Of a stretch of DNA of 35,653 nt, positions 24,201 to 31,733 are shown one piece after another. The stretch lies in NCBI GenBank assembly GCA_900555045.1, contig USJW01000043.1:1-35653 (forward strand), written 5' to 3'. A program made the translations under genes and the position numbers. Source of the stretch: an uncultured Clostridium sp. GTDB lineage: Bacteria > Bacillota > Clostridia > Lachnospirales > Lachnospiraceae. Position 1 is the first letter of the stretch. The number at the start of each line of letters is the position of its first letter. The notes under the pieces were generated by a model, which worked only from the letters and a program-made list of their open reading frames with translations, was not told the DNA's origin and made no database searches.

Positions 24201-26162
24201 CTGGATGCGGCTGTCCTTTAATTCCCGGAGGTCCAGGGGAGCGTCAACCTTCTCCTCGGCGATCTTCTCCTCCGACCGAATCTGGACCAGGTAGTACTCC
24301 CCCTCGGTCAGGTTGAAGAAGCGCACCTTCACGCACAGGATCTCATCCGGGTAGTCGGCTAAGCCGGTGGCCCGCCTCTCCACGATGCCGTCCGAAAGCT
24401 TCTTGGAATCCAGAATCAGGCGGTTGATGAAGGTGGCCAGGCTGGGGGAAAAGAAGGAGTTTAATCCCCCGTCGAACTGCCCGTCCTGCATGCGCATATA
24501 CTGCCCGCCGCCCTGGATCACCTGCACGACCTTTAACTCCTCGTCCAGCAGCACCGACGGCCCGGCCATGGCGAACAGAAGCTTTTCCGAGATGCTGGTG
24601 GAGTGCAGCCGCTTCTGCAGACTGCTGGTATTGCGGCTCCGGTCCGACTGGAGGGGCGATAAATTTCCGCACATGCTCAGCGTCGGGAAGATGGTTACGT
24701 CCTTCTTTGAGTAGTTCTTATTTTTCAAATATATTTTCCACTTTTTGTCAAGCAGGTTGTAGGCCTCGTCCATATCGCCCACGGATTCGCTGCTGCCGAG
24801 GAACAGATAACCGTCCTCCACCAAAAGCTGGTAGAACGTCGCCAAAGCCCGCTGCTGCATCTCCGGCTTCACATAGATGAACATATTCCGGCAGACGATC
24901 AGATCCAGCTTGGAGAACGGGGCGTCCCGGAAGATATTGTGCTTGGCAAAGACGATCATCTTGCGGATTTTCTCGCCCACCAGATAGCCGCCCGGTGTCT
25001 TCTCGAAATACCGGTCCAGCATCGCCTGATCCAGATTCTCTAAAAGGCTTTCCGAGTAAATTCCCCGCTGCGCCGTGGTGATCGCGTTCTGGTCCACATC
25101 CGTGGCAAATATCTTCACATCCGCGCCGCTGTGCAGATATTCCATGCACTCACAGAGGAGGATCGCTAGGGAGTACGCCTCCTCGCCGGTGGAGCAGGCG
25201 ATGCTCCACAGGCGGATGGTCTTCTTTTTCTTAAGGAGCGGAAGGATCACGTTCTCGCCCAGATGGCGGAAGGCTTCCTCGTCCCGGAAAAATGAGGTCA
25301 CGCCGATGAGCAGATCCCGGTAGAGCTGGGCCCGCTCGTCCTCCGTTGAGAGCAGAAAGTCCAGGTACTCCCCCATCCCGTGCAGCTTGTTGAGCGCGAT
25401 TCGACGCTCGATCCGCCGGTAGATGGTATTGGTCTTATAGATCGTGAAATCGATGTCCGAGTACAGGCTGATGGCGTTTAGGATACAGGAATAGTCCTCC
25501 GCCAGCTCCATGTGGTCTAACTCCTCCTGGTGCATGGATTGAATGTGAGGATTCTTCAGATACTCCCTCAGGTAGGGGCCGATTTGAGCCACGTTCAGTG
25601 TCAAATCCACCATGCCGGTGGCGATGGCGCTCTGGGGCATGGAGGCGTACTGGGCCTCGCCCGGCTTCTGGACAATCACAAGCCCGCCGTTCTCCTTGAC
25701 GGAGCCGATTCCGATGGCCCCGTCCGAGCCGCTTCCGGACAGAATAATGGCCACGGCATGCACATCGCTTGCCGAAGCCAGTGACTGAAATAGGAGGTTG
25801 ATCGGCAGGTAAAGCTGATTTCGGTCGTGGGCCGATTCCAGATGAAAACGTCCTTCTCTCAACGTTAATGTCTTTCCTGGGTGATTTAAATAGATGTGGT
25901 TCGGCCTTGGAACTGCTCCCTCCTTCGCCAACTCCACCGGCAGACTGGAGGATTTCTGTAAAATTTTGTCCATCAGGCTGACTGCGTCAGGCGAGAGATG
26001 CTGTACGATAATAAACGATGCACCTGTGTCCAGCGGCATATTCTGGAACAATTCCTGCAACGCCTCCACTCCCCCCGCGGAAGCTCCTACACCCACATAG
26101 CATCGGACCTCATCCTGACTTCCCAGGTAATGCTCTGCCCGGCCGGCGCCCTTCTCTTCCAT
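21282..26162 (-). CDS. CheB–CheR–multi-PAS hybrid histidine kinase
   Basis: A 1626-aa cytoplasmic signalling protein. The order is: CheB methylesterase (about 20–205; catalytic Ser28 in GASAGG, His55, Asp147); CheR methyltransferase (about 225–480; SAM-binding IACSTGEEAYS at 321–331, DLIVCRNMFIY); a coiled coil with repeated NEEL units (about 645–730); four or five PAS domains (about 730–835, 843–960, 975–1090, 1105–1222, possibly also 535–630); HisKA with His1255 in SHEIRTP; HATPase (N box near 1372, GTGLGL at 1435); and a receiver with Asp1552 and Lys1606. All key residues appear intact. AGGAG precedes the ATG. No chemoreceptor, CheA or CheW gene is near, so its methyl-transfer substrate is unknown. 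It seems to be a single-gene unit with its own promoter and a long leader. Confidence 0.94.
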   Translation of the reverse strand: MEEKGAGRAEHYLGSQDEVRCYVGVGASAGGVEALQELFQNMPLDTGASFIIVQHLSPDAVSLMDKILQKSSSLPVELAKEGAVPRPNHIYLNHPGKTLTLREGRFHLESAHDRNQLYLPINLLFQSLASASDVHAVAIILSGSGSDGAIGIGSVKENGGLVIVQKPGEAQYASMPQSAIATGMVDLTLNVAQIGPYLREYLKNPHIQSMHQEELDHMELAEDYSCILNAISLYSDIDFTIYKTNTIYRRIERRIALNKLHGMGEYLDFLLSTEDERAQLYRDLLIGVTSFFRDEEAFRHLGENVILPLLKKKKTIRLWSIACSTGEEAYSLAILLCECMEYLHSGADVKIFATDVDQNAITTAQRGIYSESLLENLDQAMLDRYFEKTPGGYLVGEKIRKMIVFAKHNIFRDAPFSKLDLIVCRNMFIYVKPEMQQRALATFYQLLVEDGYLFLGSSESVGDMDEAYNLLDKKWKIYLKNKNYSKKDVTIFPTLSMCGNLSPLQSDRSRNTSSLQKRLHSTSISEKLLFAMAGPSVLLDEELKVVQVIQGGGQYMRMQDGQFDGGLNSFFSPSLATFINRLILDSKKLSDGIVERRATGLADYPDEILCVKVRFFNLTEGEYYLVQIRSEEKIAEEKVDAPLDLRELKDSRIQALENALNESNWNLKLAVEESESRNEELQATNEELLASNEELQSTNEEMQSVNEELYTINAEYQNKIVELTTANADFDNLLLNADVGALYVDEKMHIRKITPIMLQHTNLRLTDLERPVTQINFLDSYPDFTQDVTDVSRQGKIIEKEITDQNNVIWLVRIRPYFDHTHTSKGVLVSMFDITKRLEAAKFDLKHLTDSVPGGVLRLKFDDILVIEYANDSFFDLIGYTSEEMCLDLHNRFDRLLHASDWIELKDEIRNAASDGRLLKVECRLWQKDGKSRWCSLQAVVFRQEHHIELQCIVTDISLIKDYEEQLKKERDYYNKLYQNVVCGIVQYEIEDNTLRCYNANSEAVQMLGYETMEEFRKQTVQTLPEVTVSEDSEYIKRVLLSLKEEGQCASFEHRVYTKNDGIRWVTGVAKVICTPDGKKLIQSTFMDTTARKRALEQVEAERDRYDRLYKVLYNTAVCGIVQVDIRSNKILSINRIALDVLDEINEVDIEKRLFNEAPKDEHQKCLARIGAFMHSLGKRGEQREVRFNLTKKDGSFTTIEGTANWIIEEKGSSIIQFTFLDVTERERLKEAQMELAVAIQSNAAKTGFLSKMSHEIRTPMNGIMGMIDIARLNLDDREKITDCLDKMKLSMQHLQMLVNDVLDMSKIESGKMECREVPFDLRLLLEEIISEYNFSASKGGVGLTRAISIQHRNVVSDPVFLREILGNLLSNAIKFTQSMGMVILVAEETSVEEEQADFTFRVKDSGCGISEENKDVIFDAFERGEGENISKLPGTGLGLAICKNLVELLGGTLEVDSRLGFGSEFYFTIPMKLNPLGEDEEEPAAPVTEPADNSFSEKRILLAEDNDLNAEIAQTLLGSYDFLVERMKNGEEAVNSYRHMPDGYYDLILMDIQMPVMDGLTAAREIRKSKKPDAQTIPIIAMSANAFKEDVERSLNAGMNAHTTKPIEIEKLVELLGTYLSEPKQ

Positions 26163-26266
26163 TTGTACTCTCCTTGCATCCGAATAGTAGTGTTTATAAT
26201 CTCTCTCCAGAGACCGTACGCTGTATGCAATAATGATTCCGTCTCATTTATGTCATTTCCACTCAT
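26087..26266 (-). other. Possible 59-codon upstream ORF overlapping the kinase start
   Basis: An ATG at 26266, preceded by AGGTG nine bases upstream, opens a frame (MSGNDINETESLLHTAYGLW…) that runs out of frame across the hybrid kinase start codon and stops after 59 codons. It lies in the predicted 5' leader, so it could be a leader peptide that tunes translation of the kinase. No homologue is recognised and chance is quite possible. Confidence 0.25.
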
Positions 26267-26303
26267 GTAAAAAACACCTGATGCAGATTACTCCTCACCA
26301 AGC

Positions 26304-26333
26304 ATTCTATTATTGTATCATATAAAATGACAA
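26304..26333 (-). promoter_or_regulatory. Probable promoter of the CheB–CheR kinase gene
   Basis: TTGTCA (26333–26328), an 18-base spacer and TAGAAT (26309–26304) on the – strand. The resulting leader would be about 135 bases and contain the small ORF starting at 26266. Confidence 0.5.
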
Positions 26334-26400
26334 ATTGCACTGATATTCCCCCAGTTTCTGAAGTCTTAGCGAAAACTTAATTTCCCCCTGCACAAGGCGC

Positions 26401-26424
26401 GTGCGCCCGGAAAACCGGGCGCAC
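26401..26424. repeat. Perfect GC-rich hairpin downstream of the Hsp70 gene
   Basis: GTGCGCCCGG (26401–26410) and CCGGGCGCAC (26415–26424) form a perfect 10-bp stem with an AAAA/TTTT loop. It lies about 15 bases past the stop of the Hsp70 gene. No T tract follows on the – strand, so it is either a 3' RNA-stabilising stem or a terminator that does not depend on a U tract. Confidence 0.7.
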
Positions 26425-26438
26425 TGTCATTCGCCGCC

Positions 26439-28124
26439 TTAGAGGCTGTTCTTCCCAAAGCTCTCTTTTAACTTATACCCCGCCTCTAAAATCCGGTCCC
26501 TGTCCCGACTCTCGAGGGCCGCCTCGAACTCCCGCAGGCGCCGCTCGATGAGAAGTCGCCGGTCGCCGGTGCTCTCCTCGTAGAGCTGTTCCCCTTTGAG
26601 CAGCAGCAGACGGTTCTCCTCCTGGTCCCTGGGGGCCACCTTTAAGTAGGCCAGCTCCTCCATCCGGACCCGGATCTCCTCGTCCGTCATGGTGTTGTAT
26701 TTACCCTTAATGATCTGCTTCTTCACCTTGCCGGTGGAGACCACCTTCACCTCCACCTCCAGGATCGAGTTGATGTCGTAGGTGTAGGTCACGTCCACCG
26801 ACTCCTCGCCGCCCTTGTTCTTAGGCACGGGGATCTCCAGACTTCCCAGTAACAGGTTGTTGGCCGTCAGGCGGCTCTCCCCCTGGTACACGTTGATCCG
26901 GATCGTATCCTGGTTGTCGTGGATCGTGTAGAAGCGCTCCGTGCGGCTGGCCGGAATTACGGTGTTTCTCTCAATGATGGGGCAGAAATGGCCGGACTCG
27001 TAGATTCCGTTTCTCCGCTCCACCGACACCTCCGTCCCCAGGGTGAACGCGCACACATCCGTCAGGATGATCTCGCTCACCTCCTTGTCCCGGGCCTTCA
27101 TGGCCCCCTGGATGGCGGCCCCCAGGGCCACGGCCTCGTCCGGGTGGACGGACACATCCGGGAACTTGTGGAACAGCTTCACCACGAAGTCGCGGATCAC
27201 CGGCATCCGGGTGGCACCGCCCACAAGCACCACCTCGTCGATCTCCGACAAGCGCACGTGGGCGTCGGAGATGCTCTGTTTTAACGGCTTCTCGATGCGC
27301 TTTAACAGCGGCTGGCACAGCTCCCCGTACTCCTTAGCGCTCAGCGTCATCTGCTTTTTCTCCCCGCCGATCCGGCAGCACATTTCCACCGGATCCGTGG
27401 AGCCGAACTGCTTTTTGCAGCTCTCCGCGGCCTCGTGGATGGCCAGAAGGGTCTTCTGGTCCAGCGTCTCCTCGTCCAGCTCATTCTGCTGCATAAATTC
27501 CTGCTCCAGCACCCGGGTGAAATTCTCGCCGCCCAGGTAATTGTCGCCGGCCACGGACCGCACCTCCAGGATGGTGCCGAAGAGCTCCAGGATGGACACG
27601 TCGAAGGTGCCCCCGCCTAAGTCGAACACCAGAAAGCGGGTACTCTCCGTCTTCTCGTAGAGCCCGTAGGTGATGGCTGCGGCCGTGGGCTCGCTGATGA
27701 TCCGCTCCACCTTAAAGCCGGCCAGCTCCCCGGCCAGCTTTGTGGCCTTCCTGCGCTTGTCGTCGAAGTAGGCGGGGACGCTGATGACCGCCTCAGTCAC
27801 TGTCTCGCCGAGGAAGCTCTCCGCATCCTCCTTCAGGGATTTGAGAACCATGGCGGACAGCTCCTCCGCCCGGAATTTGTGTCCCCCCAGATCGTACTGG
27901 CGCTCACTGCCCATAAAACGTTTAAAGACCTCGGCCGCGTGCTCCGGGTGCAGCATCCCGTACTCCTTGGCCGTCTCGCCCACCAGGATCTGCGCCTTGT
28001 CGTCCACCGCCACCACCGAGGGTGTCAGATTTTTCTTCAAACGGTTGGGAATGATCACCGCCTTGCCGTCCTTAAAGCAGGCAGCGAGGCTGTTGGTCGT
28101 CCCCAGGTCAATTCCGATTATCAT
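26439..28124 (-). CDS. hscC: HscC-like Hsp70 chaperone
   Basis: A 561-aa Hsp70 ATPase. The nucleotide-binding domain has phosphate-1 GIDLGTTNS (residues 4–12), ISVPAYFDDKRRKAT, phosphate-2 VFDLGGGTFDVS, the adenosine motif VVLVGGATRMP and the linker-region sequence before a substrate-binding domain (about 385–500, with GSLEIPVP). The C-terminal lid is short. The length is close to E. coli HscC (about 556 aa) rather than DnaK (about 610–640), so I call it HscC-like; assignment inside the Hsp70 family is less sure than the family itself. The ATG lies 17 bases inside the 3' end of the J-like/TPR gene, so the two products are coupled and probably work together. Confidence 0.9.
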   Translation of the reverse strand: MIIGIDLGTTNSLAACFKDGKAVIIPNRLKKNLTPSVVAVDDKAQILVGETAKEYGMLHPEHAAEVFKRFMGSERQYDLGGHKFRAEELSAMVLKSLKEDAESFLGETVTEAVISVPAYFDDKRRKATKLAGELAGFKVERIISEPTAAAITYGLYEKTESTRFLVFDLGGGTFDVSILELFGTILEVRSVAGDNYLGGENFTRVLEQEFMQQNELDEETLDQKTLLAIHEAAESCKKQFGSTDPVEMCCRIGGEKKQMTLSAKEYGELCQPLLKRIEKPLKQSISDAHVRLSEIDEVVLVGGATRMPVIRDFVVKLFHKFPDVSVHPDEAVALGAAIQGAMKARDKEVSEIILTDVCAFTLGTEVSVERRNGIYESGHFCPIIERNTVIPASRTERFYTIHDNQDTIRINVYQGESRLTANNLLLGSLEIPVPKNKGGEESVDVTYTYDINSILEVEVKVVSTGKVKKQIIKGKYNTMTDEEIRVRMEELAYLKVAPRDQEENRLLLLKGEQLYEESTGDRRLLIERRLREFEAALESRDRDRILEAGYKLKESFGKNSL

Positions 28125-31100
28125 GCTCGTGTCTCTCCTTATCCATCCGCCGGAACATCATGCGCATCTCCTTGCTGGAGCCCAGCCAGCAGACGCGGTC
28201 CGCAATCTCAAATTTCTTTCGCGCATCCTCCATATCTCCCGAGAGATAGGCCATAAAGCCCCTGGCATCCCACATCTCCGTGCACTCGTCTTCGTCGCAC
28301 CACCAGCACATGCAGCTGTTCTCCACGATTTTTAAGTATTCCCGCGCCCTGTCATAGTCCCCCGCGTAGAACGCGCTGCAGAACAGGTTGTACACCTGCT
28401 GCTTGGACTGGGGTGTGTACCTGGTTAAGAGCTCCTCCACGGAGAGTCCCAGATCCTCACAGCCCTTCTGGTCCTCCTCCACCTCCTCACGGTACAGGGC
28501 AGAAAACTCCCTCGCCTTGCCGAAATTGCCCAGCCAGTAGTAGGTTTTCATCATGCGCTCCTTAAGGCTTTTTGAGTAGTCGTAATCCTTCGAATCCCGG
28601 ACCAGCTCCCAGGCCCGCAAAAACAGCGTTTCCGCCTTCTCATAGTCAGCCATATAGAAGTAGGCGTCCCCCATGCTCTGGCAGATGCAGGCCTTGTCCT
28701 CCGGGGTCGCGTTCTCGTCCGCAAAGACCAGGTCCACCAGGTTCATGGCCTCCTCGCACTTTGCCCGGATCTCCGACTCTTCCGGGTACCGGTACTGCAG
28801 CCATAGGTCCATCACGTCATCGATTCTGTCCCCCTCTTTGTCCCAGGTATCGCAGGTCCGGCGGCTTAAATCCGTGCTCTGATACTGCACCTCAAGCCAT
28901 GAGAGGGCCTTGTCGTAATGTCCGGCCACCGCCTCCAGCTCCACCAGACATTCCAGGCATTTGTCTCTGACCTTGGCGTCCTCCACATGCTCCAGCGCCT
29001 TTTCCAGATATGCAGCGCCCTCTTTAAAGCGGCGCTGCCGCAGATAGCAGGAGAAGATTTTCCGGTAGCAGAACTTGTCGTCCCGCCCAAAGTGGTCCTC
29101 CACCTCCATGCTCTTCTGGTAGGCGGCGATGGCCTCGTCGTACCGCATTGAACACCGGAGAATCTGGCCCTTGAGGATCCACATGCCGCTGTCCCCGTCC
29201 ATCTCAATGCCCTTCTCGATTTCCGTAAGCGCCTCCGAAAACTGCCTTGCGTGCAGGTAGATGGACGCGCGCTTTCTGTAATACTCGGCGGATTCGCCGA
29301 ATTTTTCCTCCTGCAGATTGATGTAGTACAGAGCCTGGTCGGCGTACTCTTTCTGGAGGGATTTGTTAAATTTGCTCTGGTACAGCCAGCCGATCCGCCA
29401 GTAGGTCCTGCGGTTCTCCGGGTTCTTCTCCACCGTCTTTTTGTAGTAGGTGATGGCGTCGTCCTTGGCCCTGAGAGTTTCGTGGGCGCGGCCGATGTAG
29501 TAGTATAGCCACTCAAAATCCATCCCCCGCTCCTCGCAGAGCTTTAGGTGGACGAGGGCCTCTTTGGCATCGTCCCCGTGCTCGATGTAGAACCGGCCCA
29601 GGAAATACCGGACCCGGTTGTTGTCGCGCAGCGCTAAGGACCGCTTCGCGTACTCCAGATCCCTTCTCTCCTCCTTATTTTTGACCAGCTCCCCGTCGCT
29701 GTCATTTAAATACGCGCGCTTCAAATAGGCCTCCGCCAGCAGCGCGTCGGCCACCTTTCTCTCCTCAAACAGCCGGATTACCTCCCCGGCGTAATCGTCC
29801 GCCCGCTGCCAGTCCTCCTCCGTCTCCGCCAGCTGGTCCAAAAGGCCGATCTTTTCCACCATCAGATCCGGGCTCTGAGCGCCGGCCTCCTCCGCCTGCC
29901 GGACAATCCCCAGGGCTTCCCGGTACTGTTTGTAGGCCTTGAACACGCTCGCCGCACGCAGATAGATGTCCGGGTTCCCGTCGTAGATCTCCCTAGCCCG
30001 GTAGAAGGTGTCCACCACCTCCTGGCCCATCCCCAGCTCATCGTAGGCCTCCTGGAGGTAATAGCAGGCCCAGAAAAATTCGTCGTCGATCTCAAGAATT
30101 TTCTCGCACGCGTCCACAACCTGCCGGTATTCTTCCATATCCCGCAAAAGCATCATCCGGTGCATCTGAAAATCGATGTTGTCAGGGACCAGCTCCACGG
30201 CCTTGTCGTGAGCCTCAAGCGACCGGACAGCGAGGGCCTTCGCCTCCTCGCTGTCCCTCCCGTTTTCTTCAAGCTCACGGCTCAAGGCATCCCGCAGCGA
30301 TCTCGCCTCCACGTGGTAGCTGAGGGCCAGCTGATGGAGCAGATCCGCCTTCTTTTCGGCGACGCCCGCCGAATCACCGGTGCTCCCGGCTTCCCCGCCG
30401 TCAAGCAACTCGCCCAGCTCCCGGTTTAAGCACGCTCTCCAATGCCCGGTCTCCTCCAGGGAGCGCTCCAGAGCTTGTGTATTCATGGCCATGACCGCCA
30501 GCAGCTTGTGGGAATCGGCCGTGTTCTTTAAGTACTCCGGGTGGGCGTCAAAGAACGCCAGCCCATCCTCCGATGCACCCGACTGGATGTAGCACCAGCC
30601 CAGGCGGTCGGCCTCCTCCTCAGTGAGGCTGTCCGCCCGCCCCGTGTAGTTTTCAATCAACGCCTGATGGATCTTCTCTAAAAGGCTGCGGATCTCCTCG
30701 GTGTTCTTGCGCTGTCTGGCCTGCAGCGCCAAATCCCTGGCCGTCTCCCAGTTCTCCTGGATGACCGCCACCGAGGCGAGACCGGCCAGGGCCGAGTACT
30801 CCCCAGACTGCGTCCGCTGCTCTCTGTCCATGTACGCCTGGTAGATCTCCTTTGCCTCCTCAGGAAAACCGCACAGCTTCAGAATATTTGCGCCGGTCAG
30901 CTGAATCTTCTCATCCTCCCGGTTCCCTGCGAGCAGAGGCCGGATCATGTGCTCCGCCGTTTCGGTATCCTTTGAGCGCAGCGCGTATAATGCCTTCTCA
31001 AGCTCAAACCACGGGTGGGAGATCCCGTAGGCAGCCAGGCGGTCCAGGGCCTCCTTGGTCTGTGTTAATTCCTTGGCGCTGTCGCCGTACTCCTCGTTTA

Positions 31101-31695
31101 CGAAGGCCATAAAGTCCCTCAGGAAATTGTCGTAATCGGCCTTCGGCGCACCGGAGAATTTTTCCAGCGGAAACTCCGTCTCCCCGTCATCGTGAATCCG
31201 AAGCAGAATATAGTCCACGAAATTTTCCGGCAGATGCTCCTTGAACTCCTCCTCATTCTCCTCGATGGAGAATGCCTCCCCCAAAAGCTTCCAGATCCTG
31301 TGCGGCAGTCTGTAGTACTCCGCCAGGTAGGAGAACAGCCCCCATTTGGCCGCCTCCCCGCCGTCCAGGGAATCCAGCACCGGCTCTCTCAACAGGCTGC
31401 GCCACTCCTCGGCGTCTAAGCGCCTTGGAAGGCTCTCGTAGATGTCCGCCAGGCGCTTTAAAAATTCGCCCTCCGGCCCGATCTCCTCCATCCAGTCGGC
31501 GCTCTTTATCTCCTCGCCGCCGGAGGTCCGTATGTACTCCAACGCTTCCTCGTAGGCCCGGCGCAGGCGCTTGAAGCCCTCCGGGTCGTCCTCCGGGTTG
31601 ACCGCCGTCAAAAGCCTGCGGTACGCGGCCCGAATTTCCCCCTCATCCAGGGTCTCGGGTATTTCCAGAATCGCAAATAGTTCCTGAACGTTCAC
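28108..31695 (-). CDS. J-like domain protein with a very long TPR array
   Basis: A 1195-aa protein. Residues 1–60 resemble a J domain (VQELFAILEIPETLDEGEIRAAYRRLL… then FKRLRRAYEEAL), but the HPD tripeptide is NPE at 33–35. The remainder is almost entirely helical with many TPR-like pairs (for example about 480–1110), suited to protein binding. Near the C-terminus a CMCWWCDEDEC cluster (Cys1128, 1130, 1133, 1138) might hold a metal. It starts at a GTG (31695) with GGAGGAG upstream. It overlaps the Hsp70 gene by 17 bases and follows the hybrid kinase gene by 38 bases, so it is likely the dedicated partner of this Hsp70. Whether the altered J domain still stimulates ATPase activity is unknown. 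Confidence 0.85.
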   Translation of the reverse strand: MNVQELFAILEIPETLDEGEIRAAYRRLLTAVNPEDDPEGFKRLRRAYEEALEYIRTSGGEEIKSADWMEEIGPEGEFLKRLADIYESLPRRLDAEEWRSLLREPVLDSLDGGEAAKWGLFSYLAEYYRLPHRIWKLLGEAFSIEENEEEFKEHLPENFVDYILLRIHDDGETEFPLEKFSGAPKADYDNFLRDFMAFVNEEYGDSAKELTQTKEALDRLAAYGISHPWFELEKALYALRSKDTETAEHMIRPLLAGNREDEKIQLTGANILKLCGFPEEAKEIYQAYMDREQRTQSGEYSALAGLASVAVIQENWETARDLALQARQRKNTEEIRSLLEKIHQALIENYTGRADSLTEEEADRLGWCYIQSGASEDGLAFFDAHPEYLKNTADSHKLLAVMAMNTQALERSLEETGHWRACLNRELGELLDGGEAGSTGDSAGVAEKKADLLHQLALSYHVEARSLRDALSRELEENGRDSEEAKALAVRSLEAHDKAVELVPDNIDFQMHRMMLLRDMEEYRQVVDACEKILEIDDEFFWACYYLQEAYDELGMGQEVVDTFYRAREIYDGNPDIYLRAASVFKAYKQYREALGIVRQAEEAGAQSPDLMVEKIGLLDQLAETEEDWQRADDYAGEVIRLFEERKVADALLAEAYLKRAYLNDSDGELVKNKEERRDLEYAKRSLALRDNNRVRYFLGRFYIEHGDDAKEALVHLKLCEERGMDFEWLYYYIGRAHETLRAKDDAITYYKKTVEKNPENRRTYWRIGWLYQSKFNKSLQKEYADQALYYINLQEEKFGESAEYYRKRASIYLHARQFSEALTEIEKGIEMDGDSGMWILKGQILRCSMRYDEAIAAYQKSMEVEDHFGRDDKFCYRKIFSCYLRQRRFKEGAAYLEKALEHVEDAKVRDKCLECLVELEAVAGHYDKALSWLEVQYQSTDLSRRTCDTWDKEGDRIDDVMDLWLQYRYPEESEIRAKCEEAMNLVDLVFADENATPEDKACICQSMGDAYFYMADYEKAETLFLRAWELVRDSKDYDYSKSLKERMMKTYYWLGNFGKAREFSALYREEVEEDQKGCEDLGLSVEELLTRYTPQSKQQVYNLFCSAFYAGDYDRAREYLKIVENSCMCWWCDEDECTEMWDARGFMAYLSGDMEDARKKFEIADRVCWLGSSKEMRMMFRRMDKERHEHDNRN

Positions 31696-31733
31696 GTTGC
31701 TCCTCCTTCTTGCGGGTATTTACTCATATTCTG

